Source: Lucinisca nassula
Taxonomy: Eukaryota; Mollusca; Bivalvia; Lucinida; Lucinidae
Reading direction: 5' to 3'
Assembly: GCA_963580285.1 (NCBI GenBank)
Contig: OY757015.1
Location: 129,329,688-129,393,687, forward strand
Length of the DNA stretch: 64,000 nucleotides
The notes beneath the pieces were generated by a model. That model was not told the origin of the DNA. It was given only the letters and a program-made list of their open reading frames with translations, and searched no databases. Shown here one piece after another: positions 44,690 through 55,094 of the stretch. Numbering within the stretch: the stretch's first letter is position 1; the number at the start of each line of letters is the position of its first letter. The translations under genes and the position numbers were made by a program.

Positions 44690-44765
44690 CGAAACGACCC
44701 AAGACCGAAACGACCAGGAATCCGAAATGACTCCGGACCGAAACGTCCCGCGACCTGCAACCCAA
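44690..44765. repeat. CCGAAACGACC word array, solitary arm
   Basis: About five imperfect copies of (A)CCGAAACGACC or CCGAAATGACT, with GGAATCC inside. It resembles the subterminal arms of the foldback elements, but I found no opposite arm. Confidence 0.5.
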
Positions 44766-45294
44766 ACCATTCCTCCAAGCCCCGATGGGAACAAGACAAT
44801 TCATCGACAAGACAATTCATCGACACGGGTTTTGGAGACAATTCATCGACACAATTGAAGACAACTCATCGACACTTTTTGAAGACAATTCATCGACACA
44901 TTATTATGTTGAAATTATACACTAGTTGATAGAATGAAGACACTGTTTTGAAAATAAAATTATCTTTTATCACGTTTATGATCAAAATAACGAATTTAGA
45001 AACATTTAATTCAATAGTTTGGCTTATAGACCCTTTTAACCGCATAAAAGAAAATGTATACGGAACTTGGTCAAATATTATTCAAAACTTTCATAATCAA
45101 AATAAAAAAGATGGCAAGTGAAGCTTGATTGTGAGTTACATGTATGTTTGCATTTTCCCCCTAAATTTTCAGCATTAAATAAGATTCTGCTCAAATCGAA
45201 ACGATTCCAACGATAACGCCTAACGTTTATAGGCAGAAATATGAAAAGTAAACATAATCCTATTCAATACCATATACCCCAAAACGGGTACCCT

Positions 45295-45362
45295 GGCAAA
45301 CAGTGTAGGCTCAGCTCAGACGCCGCAGAACGCGGCGTCTGATCAGGGCCTACACTGTTTGC
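45295..45362. repeat. 68-bp palindromic hairpin (GCAAACAGTG family)
   Basis: GGCAAACAGTGTAGGCTCAG ... GATCAGGGCCTACACTGTTT with a GACGCCGCAGAACGCGGCGTC-type centre. This is the most nearly perfect copy in the window, and it lies inside the foldback interior. Confidence 0.85.
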
Positions 45363-46134
45363 AAAAAGATCAGCTATTTTCCAAAACAAATTTAGTTGAA
45401 AACACAACCTGACAACCCTACATTTTTAAATGGACTCATGCTATATATAAGGAGGAGGATTCCATTTGGTACAAAAATGGTTAAACTGAACTTTTACCCC
45501 TAAAGTGGGATTAATCAAGGTCCATCGCATAGGCTTATTATCTAGATGATAATTCACCGACACGGTTTATATCTCATTATCAGAATTATGTATCTAAATG
45601 CGAATTGTACAAATCTCGAGGCTAAATTATCCTTCAACTCCAGTGGTCGTACTATCAATACTGCCACTACATAGCACTCAGCTCCCTAAAAGCTACATGC
45701 TATCCTCAACTACTTTGAGACAGCTCCCCGACAGTCACTGTTTTGCGACATCAAATCAGACGAGGCAAACTAATGCGGTTAAAATGGTCAATAAGCCAAA
45801 AGATCGAATTAATTTTTTCTAAATTCGTAATTTTGATCATAAATGTGATAATAGATAATTTTATTTTCAAAACATTGTCTTCATTTTATCAGCTTGTGTA
45901 TAATTTCAACATAATAATGTGTCGATGAATTGTCTTCAAAAAGTGTCGATGAGTTGTCTTCAATTGTGTCGATGAATTGCGGTGCATACATTTACCGGAA
46001 AGCACCAAAATACCGGAAAGCAAACCAAAATACCGGAAAGCACATATAAATACCAAAAAGCACTTATATATACTGGAACACATTAGAAAATTGTATTTAA
46101 ATGCAATATATAACATATCTGGAACAGCTATAGT

Positions 46135-46250
46135 TCCTCTTTGGTATGTTGTTTCATGTTTGTGTGTCTTTCCCTTTGGTGTCTCTGATGGGAGCTGTGG
46201 GTTGATTGTATCGATTCCTGATCATTGTCTCTACTTTTATTTTGTTAACC
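46135..46250 (+). mobile_element. Penelope-like 3'-terminal fragment
   Basis: TTGTTTCATGTTTGTGTGTC, TTTCCCTTTGGTGTCTCTGA and TTGTATCGATTCCTGATCAT are in the order of the 3' regions elsewhere. It is only the last ~115 bp. Confidence 0.7.
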
Positions 46251-46254
46251 GTTT

Positions 46255-46720
46255 GCTAATGTTTGGAAGCCCAATCGGGTAGGGGCGATAAGTTTCACAG
46301 ACTTTTACACTATGGTGAAAATTATGCATACTGGAGAGAGCCCTATTTTCTTCAACCCAGTCGACACACAATGTGGAAACATCGCTGAATAAACGTCATT
46401 TCATTGTCGTGAAGTTCGATTCAACGTTGTTTTGACATTGTGTGCACACTGGGTAAATGTTTTAGGTTGTTTGCCCACTGGGTCAGTGTTTTACGTTATG
46501 CGGACCCATCAACAAACGATAAGCGCATTGTTATATATATTGTATCATTGTCTATTAGATTTGTGTTGCACCAGTGTGCAAAAGACTGTGAAATGAGGCG
46601 TGTACCGTTTCCTAATGTTGGGAAGCCCTGCCGGATAGGGGCGATAAGTTTCACAGACTTGTACACTATGGTGAAAATTATGCATACTGGAGAGAGACCT
46701 TTTTATATGCCCACTGGAAA
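46255..46720 (+). repeat. pair of ~100-bp direct repeats
   Basis: TAGGGGCGATAAGTTTCACA, CACTATGGTGAAAATTATGC and ATACTGGAGAGAG occur at 46280-46342 and again at 46636-46700, about 356 bp apart, in the same orientation. The interval includes TGTGTGCACACTGGGTAAAT-type sequence. No gene is seen. Confidence 0.7.
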
Positions 46721-46782
46721 AGTGCATCCGTCAACATCAATGATGTTAAGTTAAACGATCCGTACATATGGTTTGTTTGTTC

Positions 46783-46975
46783 TATTCGAGGTTTAATGTC
46801 CCCGTTAACACTGTTTATGTCATTCTTGAGACGCTGCTTCCAAGTTTATATGCATGGACGGTCTGATTCGCACCACTTTGCCTGGGCTGCCCCAGCCCTT
46901 CTAAGCGGTTGGTTTCAGTTCTGCGCGGAAGCAACATAAAGCCCAGTATATTTCTTCAAGAGCCCCGATGGGCAA
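46783..46975 (-). mobile_element. SINE-like retroposon M, internally deleted
   Basis: GAGGTTTAATGTCCCCGTTA, GACGCTGCTTCCAAG, GGACGGTCTGATTCGCACCA and TCAAGAGCCCCGATGGGC. The middle and parts of the head are missing relative to 62600-62906. Confidence 0.72.
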
Positions 46976-47227
46976 TGTACAATCCTCGACATAATACTAC
47001 CTGAAAACAATTACTTGTATGCTTGTATATTTGCAAGTATGTTGTTCATTCTTCCTGATTTTTATACTTTATTCGAAGAACTATCTTTGCAACAAAATAA
47101 GACACTGGATAAAATCTGATTTTTTTCTCTGTATTTCCAATATAATAAAGATGAATACTGCTTCTATAATGCATGTAACATCACTTTAACATGCCATTGT
47201 CATTGCATTGTACCTATACATTGTTTT

Positions 47228-47350
47228 CAACGGGTCTCGGTGGCCTAGTGGTTAGAAGGGCTGACTCTTTCTCAATGGGATTGCTCATCGCTGTGGTTCG
47301 CGCCCCCGCACAGTTCACTTGTGGCAAGAGAGTCTCTAGGAGACAATTTC
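47228..47350 (+). mobile_element. tRNA-like SINE head
   Basis: GGTCTCGGTGGCCTAGTGGT then TAGAAGGGCTGACTC is a convincing box A region of a Leu/Ser-type tRNA. GTGGTTCGCGCCCCCGC is a degenerate box B. No mature tRNA fold follows, and a partial second box B-like GGTGGTTCGCATCCCGC occurs at 47387. The rest of the nested element to 47957 has nothing recognisable. Confidence 0.6.
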
Positions 47351-48371
47351 TGTTTGGTTTTTCTCTGAGTTCCACTCGCTGAATTGGTGGTTCGCATCCC
47401 GCTCAAAAAACATGTGTGGAAGACAAGTTCTGCCTGATTTTCTCCTGGTTCTCCCATTTTGCCAACCCAAACGATCGGCTCGATATATGTGAAAATCTTG
47501 ACACGGCTATATAGCCCCCACTACCCGCTAAACAGCTAACTCTTCATGTGAATTGTTGAACAGACGTGTTATACACCGTATTTAGTCAGAGACACTACCC
47601 CCGCTCTAGCAATGGAAAGCCCGGTAAACCTTACATGGTCACTTGGTGGTAATCTCCGAATAGACACCCTATGTTGAACTAACGTCAAGACGACATTATT
47701 TAACCAATGTATTCCGAACGGTCTGGTTCAAGTTCTTTGAACTGCACACAACACTCTCAAACGGTTGCTGCAGTATATGAAGATAGATATAGATAGCAGC
47801 GTGTAATTCTTGAAACTTGCATGTCATTCTGACAATACCCTAGGGGATTGGGGAAAATATCGGTTTAAGTTTTTAGGTAAAATTATCAATATAAATCTAA
47901 TACATAGGCCTAAATTTCATTTTAACATGTTCCTCCGCAGAAAAAAACCCAAGTACAAAGTGCTTTTTGGTATTTATATGTGCTTTCCGGTATTTTGGTT
48001 TGCTTTCCGGTATTTTGGTGCTTTCCGGTAAATGTATGCACCCGATGAATTGTCTCCAAAAACCGTGTCGATGAATTGTCTTGTCGATGAATTGTCTCGA
48101 TTCCGCCCCGATGGGCGGGGCCCAAAAGTCATTTTACAGGCAACAGTTTCAAATGCAGTTTTTCTCGGCATTTTCAGGGTTAAATCTATTCAGCGGTCAA
48201 GTAAAGGAATTACCTGACATGGGAGCTGCCATTCTTTTGCGACCTTCTGAAAATGGACCGACAAAAACAGAAGGAACCGAAAAGGAATAGAATTTGCGGG
48301 TCTCACTATAAAGCGACAAGAAGCAAGAAGCGCCAAGTAGCGTCATGTTCCATTAACCTATTTTGTACCAG

Positions 48372-48456
48372 TGAAGCGTGATAGCTTAGGGGTTAGTGCA
48401 CCTGCCTCTGATGCTAGAGGTCCCGGGTTCGATCCCCGGCAGCGGCGATAAAATTT
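48372..48456 (+). mobile_element. tRNA-derived SINE (family S1), 5' half
   Basis: Box A region GTGATAGCTTAGGGGTTAG and box B GGTCCCGGGTTCGATCCCCG lead to GGCAGCGGCGATAAAATTT, where the foldback element at 48457 starts. The body resumes at 50974. The tRNA-like part is well preserved but lacks the 3' acceptor half. Confidence 0.82.
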
Positions 48457-48970
48457 AGGTGGTGCACACTAATGTCCGGGAATTGTCCGAAAAATGGGGT
48501 GTAGTGGTGCGTTATCCCTAATATCTCCACTTTGGGTGGTAAGAAATTAATAAAATTAGTATCAAATAAAATTTAAAGCTCCATTCTAAAGGGTTATAAA
48601 AATTATTTTTCATTGTTTACATTTTAAGGGTCCATTTATGAAGTGAATTTGTCCGGGAAATTCCCGGATTGTGACCTGAATCATTTTGGGGAAGTGGTGC
48701 GTTAACCCTAATATCTCCACTTCGGGTGGTCAGAATTAATAAAATTAGTATCAAATAAAATTTTGAGCTTCATTCTAAAAGATAATTAAAAATTATTTTT
48801 CATTTTTAACATTTGTAGGGTCTATTTCTGAAGTTAATTTTTCCGGGAAATTACCGGATTGTGACCTGGATGTTGGGGTAGTGCTGCATTAACCCTAATA
48901 GCTCGACTTCGGGTGGTCAGGAATTAATAAAAATTAGTATCAAATAAAATTTTAAGCTCCATTCTAAAAG

Positions 48971-49006
<36 letters not shown>

Positions 49007-50973
49007 TTTTCATTTTTTAGGGGTCCGTTTTTTCTAAGTTGATTTGTCCGGGAAATTCCCGGATTGTGTCCTGGATCTTGTGGGTACTGGTGCCTTATCC
49101 CTAATATCTCCACTTCGGGTTGTCAGAAATTATTGAAATCAGTATCAAATAATGATAATAATGTATGCGTCGTGTGCTCATTATAAACGCCTCACTGAGG
49201 CGATTCTAATGAGTGCACACAACATGACTTTATTTTATAGAAGATAACAAAGATATAAGTGGTCTTTAATTACGGCTCAAGACCTACTTGGCAAACAGTG
49301 TAGAGCTTGATCAAAGGTTCAACCCATATATGCCTAGCGTCCCATTGGTGGAACATTGGCAAACAGTGTAGATCTTGAATTAGGTGTACGGACTTAAAGA
49401 GATTTTACGGACCATTATCGATACACTCAGGCATTTTGCAGAAGCACCAGACTGGAATTTTTACGATTTTACAAGTGAAGGAATGGAAGTTTACGCCTGC
49501 CTGTATCTTTTTCTTTCGTAAACGCTGACATTGTTTTAATTTCCCAACCATTCAATTAATGCTGTCTCATTTTTGACACGTCGAATATTATTCTAGTGTT
49601 AAATGTGTCTGGAGCAAAACAAAACTCTACCACGTTCGCTATTGCATAAGCCCACAATCATAAGAATTCGATTGTTGTTGAACAGGGGTACACATTTGTT
49701 CCTTATTTCGAATTATATGACGAATTTTTATCAGAAAAGTAACCATTTTGGAAATGTGAAAAATGCACTATATCTCGAAACGTTAAGTCCTACAAAATTG
49801 GAATGCAAAGTCTTCAAAATGACCAAAATAGTGTTGACGGTGATGTTTAATCTCAATTCAGACAAACAAAATAACAGCATAATTGGACACAACTTTTGTG
49901 GAAGTCACTTTCTACTATTTCAATCCATGTATGCAGCACACGTCAACTTATTATGAGTTAAAGCAATTAACTTAACACATGTTTAATCTCGTTAGAAAAT
50001 TAATGATCCGTAAAATCGCTCAAAAGCCGTACACCTAATTCGTCGCCAGCAACAAATGGATGCGGCTCGATTTCGTCGTTGTTTAAGCAAACAGTGAAGA
50101 ACCAGATCAGATGCCACCTTTTGCGGCCCAGATCAGACGCCAAGTTTCCAGAGTCTGATCATAATGGTCCGTAAAAACACTCAAAGTCCGTACACCTAAT
50201 TCATCGCCAGCAAGAAATGGATGCCGTTAAATTTCGTCGTTGTTTAAGCAAACAGAGTAGACCCAGATCAGATGCCGCATTTTGCAGTGGGACGCTATCC
50301 CACCAATGGGACGCTAGGCATATATGGGTTAAACCTTTGACCAAGTTCTACACTGTTTGCCAAGCAGGTCTTGTGCTGTAATTAAAGACCACTTATTATA
50401 TCTTTGTGATCTTCTATAAAATAAAGTCATGTTGTGTGCACTCATTAGAATCGCCTCCGTGAGGCGCTTATAATGAGCACACGACGTACATTTGATACTA
50501 ATTTCATTAACTTCTGGCAACCCGAAGTGGAGATATTAGGGATAAGGCACCACTGCTCATAACATCCAGGACACAATCCGGGAATTTCCCGGACAAATCA
50601 ACTTAAAAACCGGACCCCTAAAATATTAAAAATGAAAAAAAAAAAAAATAATAATAATCTTTTAGAATGGAGCTAAAAATTTTATTTGATACTAATTTTT
50701 ATTTAGGGATAACGCACCACTACCCCAACATTCAGGTCACAATCCGGGAATTTCCCGGACAAATTAACTTCAGAAATGGACCCTACAAATGTTAAAAATG
50801 AAAAATAATTTTTAATATTCTTTTAGAATGGAGCTTAAAATGTTATTTGTTACTAATTTTATTAATTTCTGACTACCCGAAGAGGAGATATTAGGGATAA
50901 CGCACCACTACCCCTCATTTCCCGGACAATTCCCGGACATTTCCCGGACAATTTCCGGACATTAGTGTTCACC
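48457..50973. mobile_element. foldback element with TCCGGGAAATTCCCGGA words
   Basis: The long arms are inverted: 48457-49352 and 50294-50973. Outer ends are GGTGCACACTAATGTCCGGG and the complement of CCGGACATTAGTGTTCACC. The arms contain ~180-bp tandem units (TTATCCCTAATATCTCCACT; GGGAAATTCCCGGATTGTG), four on the left and about three on the right, and end inward with CATATATGCCTAGCGTCCCA and its complement. AATTT flanks both sides (48452-48456, 50974-50978). It splits a SINE. The loop, 49353-50293, holds an unrecognised 117-residue frame and two imperfect GCAAACAG repeats. Confidence 0.88.
49603..49956 (+). CDS. hypothetical 117-residue frame in foldback loop
   Basis: An open frame in the single-copy loop, with sequence such as NRGTHLFLISNYMTNFYQKS and KLECKVFKMTKIVLTVMFNL. 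No domain or transposase motif is recognised. Its position in the loop is where a foldback element would carry cargo or a relic coding region, but length and composition do not separate it from chance. Confidence 0.18.
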   Translation: MCLEQNKTLPRSLLHKPTIIRIRLLLNRGTHLFLISNYMTNFYQKSNHFGNVKNALYLETLSPTKLECKVFKMTKIVLTVMFNLNSDKQNNSIIGHNFCGSHFLLFQSMYAAHVNLL

Positions 50974-51230
50974 AATTTCGGTGTCCGAACACGCTCCATT
51001 GGTATCATTTGCAGGGATGAATGTCATAAAGCTAGTGCACCGTCCTTCGGATTGGGACGTTAACTGGAGGCCCCCTGTGCAGGGAGAACCATCCCCTGTA
51101 CAGGTTAAAGATCCCTATCGTAATTACATGATTACTGTGTAGGCTGTCATCCTGCAAACCTGGAGTGTATGTAATGTACACCTGCGTAATGGTCAAAAGT
51201 AACCGACGCAGTATCTGTAGATAGATAGAC
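50974..51230 (+). mobile_element. tRNA-derived SINE (family S1), 3' half
   Basis: Resumes with AATTTCGGTGTCCGAACACG, then ATTTGCAGGGATGAATGTCA, GGACGTTAACTGGAGGCCCC, GGAGTGTATGTAATGTACAC and GACGCAGTATCTGTAGATAG, ending in a (GATA)-like tail. It is continuous with 48372-48456 once the foldback element is removed. Confidence 0.82.
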
Positions 51231-51239
51231 AGATCGTGT

Positions 51240-51325
51240 AGAAACCCCACCTCGGCCTCTGACAAACTCGGCCCCTAACAAAGTCGGTCCCTACAAACTC
51301 GGCCCCTTACCAACTCGGCACCCAA
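51240..51325. repeat. CAAACTCGGCCCCTA word array, solitary arm
   Basis: About five copies of ACAAACTCGGCCCCTA/ACCAACTCGGCACCCA in a row. This looks like one arm of another foldback family, with no opposite arm in the window. Confidence 0.6.
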
Positions 51326-51494
51326 AAGTATATTTTACATATGTTTTGTTTATCTATGTGTATGTGTTTGTGAAAACTCTGATGAAGGCGTTAAGCCGAA
51401 AGCGCTTAGTTGAAAAAAAAAAAAAAAAAAAACACATTTGCATCGTTAAATGATTAAATCCTCGTTTATAATTCCATCAAAGTAGAAGTAAAAC

Positions 51495-51640
51495 AAAGAT
51501 CAGGAATTGATACAATTTACTTACTCCATCCATAAAAGACACCAAAGGGACAGAAATACAAACATTAAGCGACCAGACCATAATGGAAACCTAAACAAAG
51601 GAAGGCCATATGGACAGTTACTTTCCCACAAAATGCCAAA
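51495..51640 (-). mobile_element. Penelope-like 3'-terminal fragment
   Basis: The reverse complement of the terminal ~145 bp (plus strand: GATCAGGAATTGATACAATT, AAGCGACCAGACCATAATGG, GGACAGTTACTTTCCCACAA). It is preceded at 51488 by AGTAGAAGTAAAAC, the shared outer end. Confidence 0.75.
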
Positions 51641-51711
51641 TCATTTTTGCATCCTTTTAGGATCCAGTGCTACGATAGAGAATTTTGTTTGGTGTTTTGC
51701 CACATATCCCC

Positions 51712-51829
<118 letters not shown>

Positions 51830-51934
51830 GGCCATCGGGTCCTGAAGAAATAGATTGGGCTGCATGAGCTCAAACCGACCCCACATGGTCTTCTATGCTT
51901 GGAAGACCGCTTGGAGGTTCTAAATAAAAGTGAA

Positions 51935-52440
51935 GGCAATGATCAGGAATCGATACAATTAACCCACAGCTAAGCCTGCCCAGGAAAGCGCTTGGAGGTT
52001 CTAAATAGAAGTGGAGGCAATGATCAGGAATTAACCCATAGCCACCATCAAAGGGAAAGAAACACAAACATGGAACAACAGACCCTAATGGAATCACCAA
52101 CAGCGGAAAGGCAAATGGACAGTTACTTTCTCACAAAATGACCAATTGGCTATCCAAAACAAGATAATATAAGCGACACAAACACTATAAGACAAACCAT
52201 AACAAAAATAAACCGCGACAGAAGAACCGCTTTGGAACAGTTCGCCCTTACTCCCGTCGCGATTTAGATAAAAAAGGCCTCCTAACTCATCAGTAAAACA
52301 TCTCCGTGAACTCAAAAAAAAAAAAAAAAAAAAAATCCAACAACCACAGAGATGAAACAACGGTGAGGACTCGACAGCAAGAAACAAATGAAATGCCGGA
52401 TCAAAAGAAACACAACAGTTAGACTCCGATGAGCCCATAG
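51935..52440 (-). mobile_element. Penelope-like 3' region
   Basis: Reverse-oriented 3' region (GGAACAACAGACCCTAATGG, GACAGTTACTTTCTCACAAA, CATCTCCGTGAACTC, TCCGATGAGCCCATA on the plus strand) with a short duplication of its outer end near 51935-52035 (AATGATCAGGAAT twice). An A-run is at 52314-52335. Confidence 0.75.
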
Positions 52441-52499
52441 TATAATTTGTATATGTAATGTTTATTGAGACTATCTTCGCCTAATGATACAAAGGATCA

Positions 52500-52680
52500 C
52501 CCAGGAAAAGTGGTGCGAGTCGGACCATCCATGCATATAAACCCTATTGATTTCTATGGGCGACAGGGCTTGAGATGTCTTTTCATCGTAATGTCGGGTA
52601 AAAGTCCCACAAAACTGGAAGCAACCTCTCCAAAATGACATATACAGTGTTGATGGGGACCTTAAACTTCAAAACGACAA
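52500..52680 (+). mobile_element. SINE-like retroposon M, 5'-truncated
   Basis: CAGGAAAAGTGGTGCGAGTC, GGGCGACAGGGCTTGAGATG, AATGTCGGGTAAAAGTCCCA and GGGGACCTTAAACTTCAAAA. The head is missing. Confidence 0.75.
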
Positions 52681-52799
52681 CGACATATATTAATTACCTA
52701 CATATTGTTGAAATTAACTTCTGATAAAATCTATTATGCATTTTTTAATTGACACTTTGCCTACTTAATTTTTTCATTACCAAAATATAAAGATGAAAA

Positions 52800-53225
52800 G
52801 TTGTGATATTTGTTTTTGTTTCTGCTCAAGACATAGATTGTGGTTACTCGTAAGAACCGCTTCATTAAGGCGGGTCTGCCCAGCACACGCAGTCTATATA
52901 TTTAGTGCAAAAATTAAATAATACTAATGTTTACTCCTGTAAACTCCCCGTGTAAACCTAAGTTTTACTATATAAAAGTGGGCTCTAAGGGGGTCAAAAT
53001 TATATAGGCGTGTTTTCTTGAATACACATGTATGAATATTACAAAAACACGATCACAAATATATTGAAAATCTTACCACACACACAAACAAAACTTTTCA
53101 GATAAAAAAACATAGATTGTAGGTTCTTGTAAGAATCGCCTCTGTGAGTGCAGGCGATTCTGACGAGTACCCGCAAACTGTTTTCGAGCTGAAATAAGAA
53201 ACATAACGTATGCCCCACTAAACAC
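52800..53225. repeat. two copies of GAGGC hairpin repeat
   Basis: Copy one, about 52838-52880: ACTCGTAAGAACCGCTTCAT and TAAGGCGGGTCT. Copy two, about 53112-53175: TTCTTGTAAGAATCGCCTCT, GCAGGCGATTCTGACGAGTA and CCCGCAAACTG, a good hairpin. Adjacent shared words are CATAGATTGTrG and GAAATAAGAAACATAACGTA. These belong with the copies at 35717 and 49180. Confidence 0.6.
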
Positions 53226-53234
53226 ACGTTTTAC

Positions 53235-53748
53235 TACATCGGAGTCTAACTGTTGGTTTTCTTTTGCTCCAGCATTTCAGTGGTTTCTTGCTGTCGAGTC
53301 CTCACCGTTGTCTCACCTCTGTGGTTCTTTGATTTTTTGTGTTCACGGAGATGTTGCACTGATGAGTTAGGAGGCCTTCATGCGGACTGAACAAATTATT
53401 TGTCTAAATCGTGACGGAAGTAAGGGCGAGGATTGTGGCCACGTAAAATCGATTTAAACCCCCCAGTGGAAATCATTCCACTGACCGTTCCAAGGCAGTT
53501 CTTCTGTGGCGGTTTGTTTATGGTGTTGTTTGTTACTTACTGTGTGCATCACTTGTGTCTTTTTATTTTGGATGGCCATATGGCCATTTTGTGGGAAAGT
53601 AACTGTCCTTATGGACTTCCTTTGTTTAGGTTTCCATTATGGTCTGGTCGCTTAATGTTTGTGTTTTTCCCCTTTGGTGTCTTTGATGGCTGCAGTAAGT
53701 TAATTGTATCGATTCCTGATCTATGTTTTACTTCTACTTTGAAGAGGG
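53235..53748 (+). mobile_element. Penelope-like 3' region
   Basis: A full 3' region from CGGAGTCTAACTGTTGGTTT through GAGATGTTGCACTGATGAG, GGAAGTAAGGGCGAGGATTG and TTGTATCGATTCCTGATC to TTTTACTTCTACTTTG. No reverse-transcriptase sequence precedes it. The stretch 53749-54220 is unrecognised apart from a GAACAGAAACAACC word of the hairpin repeat near 54027. Confidence 0.8.
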
Positions 53749-54223
53749 GGTCAAAATAAGAAAAGTACATTTTCGTGCTAATTCATTGTGCTAACAATGC
53801 TTGGCATGTGTAATGGACGGAATTCAATGTGATAAAAAGTCTATCAACTTTCTATCAACCTCCAAGCAGGCAAAAATGTTGAGTCAATGTTTATTTAATG
53901 TTGAGTCAACGTTATGTACCTGCATTTGGGTATACATCTGAATATTCATGAATATATTTCCTTCCTATTTATGTTCTAAAACATTGTCGTGTGATATTGT
54001 TAAAACCGCCCAAAATCTATGTTTAGAACAGAAACAACCTATTCTGTAGACATGCGCGTTTGCAAGCCTATACAATGTAGAACAGCTATTTTTTTACGCC
54101 TAATCCAACTTTGTTCTGAGTGTCTCATAGCCCACAAAGCATGGTGTCAGAAGTCAACTGGATTAATTAATATTATTATTAACCTACCGATTAGCTGATT
54201 ACCATAAAAATCACAAAAAAACA

Positions 54224-54475
54224 TTGCATCCTCCAGAAAAAATGTTGTTGGCTGGAAACTTGAAGGACAATTTCAGGAAATTTAAACAACAGTTTGAGAT
54301 ATTTATCATGGGGGCAGGAATAAGCAATTCTACCGAGAATATAAAATGTGCAACTCTACTTCATGTCATTGGACCTGATGCTACTGAAATTGTTAATACA
54401 TTTCGATGGGGTGAAGAAGGATTTAGAAGGGGATGACAAGAAAATGAGCAGGAAGTATTGTCAAAGTCTGAAAAG
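54224..54475 (+). pseudogene. Ty3/Gypsy-like gag fragment, part 1
   Basis: Encodes EKMLLAGNLKDNFRKFKQQF, EIFIMGAGISNSTENIKCAT and LLHVIGPDATEIVNTFRWGE, the N-terminal gag region typical of invertebrate Ty3/Gypsy retrotransposons (a retroelement polyprotein start; it assembles the particle). The frame then shifts at about 54420 and is interrupted at 54484 by a foldback element. Downstream gag sequence resumes at 63809. No LTR, protease or pol was found. The copy is dead. Confidence 0.7.
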
Positions 54476-54719
54476 TACTGCACGGGAACATGACAATTCA
54501 CCAACAAGACAACTCACCGACACGTTTTTTTTAGACAATTCACCGACACAATTGACGATAATTCACGGACACTTTTTGAGGACAATTCACCGACACATTT
54601 ATATATTGCATTCACAGTCCAGATGATAAAAAGAAAACGCTTTTTTGAAAATAAAATTATTTATTATCAATTTTTTTATTAGAATAAGGAATGTAGGACA
54701 ATTTTATTAAATTTGTGCA

Positions 54720-55090
54720 TGTATATGACTACAGAGACTAATACTGCTAATACGCAGAGACCATTTTCAACCGCATAGCATGATTGACGTAAATAAACTT
54801 TCATATTAAGTTTTACTTTCGGGGCGTGATTTAAGGGCAACATGTAGATCTACTATTTTATTTTTTTTAATTTTTAATAGTGTCTTCTGACACAATACAC
54901 AATACATATTGAACATGGAAAAAAGAAAGTGAAGAACAAATCACTGTCCATATACATAACCGTCATATAAATATTAACTAGAGTCGTAATGTACAGCTTT
55001 ACGCGGTTGATTGATTTTTTCCTCCAAAAAGGGTATCTTAGTATTACGTAAATTTGGATGTCTACTGCATGTATGAATATTGGTATAACG
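54720..55090. other. foldback interior, no gene recognised
   Basis: AT-rich sequence between the left arm and the LINE relic. No repeat or coding signal was identified. Confidence 0.4.
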
Positions 55091-55094
55091 CTTA

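Larger units (their letters stand above)
45981..48042. mobile_element. nested element with 85-bp terminal inverted repeats, MULE-like
   Basis: The inverted repeats at 45981-46065 and 47958-48042 match over 85 bp by eye. They start GGTGCATACATTTACCGGAA and contain three copies of TACCGGAAAGCA. A 10-bp target duplication CGATGAATTG (45970-45979, 48043-48052) fits the 8-11 bp of Mutator-like elements. It sits in the arm of the element 44787-48104 and is therefore younger. The interior holds a Penelope 3' fragment, a direct repeat, a SINE M copy and a tRNA-like SINE, and no transposase. Confidence 0.9.
44787..48104. mobile_element. foldback element with GTCGATGAATTGTCT words
   Basis: The left end GGGAACAAGACAATTCATCG is followed by four or five copies of GACAATTCATCGACAC and a shared arm to about 45005. 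The right arm is the reverse complement, at 45795-45980 and 48053-48104, ending GTCTCGATTCC. An 8-bp target duplication GCCCCGAT is seen at 44779-44786 and 48105-48112. The right arm is split by a second element (45981-48042). The interior, 45006-45794, holds a palindromic hairpin and no recognised gene. A close relative is at 54484-63808. Confidence 0.88.

Noticed and set aside
44660..44810. N-terminal 45 residues of the 229-residue minus-strand frame
   Set aside because: They derive from the foldback arm and CCGAAACGACC array, not from the LINE protein that follows.
53433..53759. 108-residue frame with hydrophobic runs (and its copies at 5131, 57560 and 63153)
   Set aside because: It recurs with frameshifts in every Penelope 3' region and is not under visible coding constraint.
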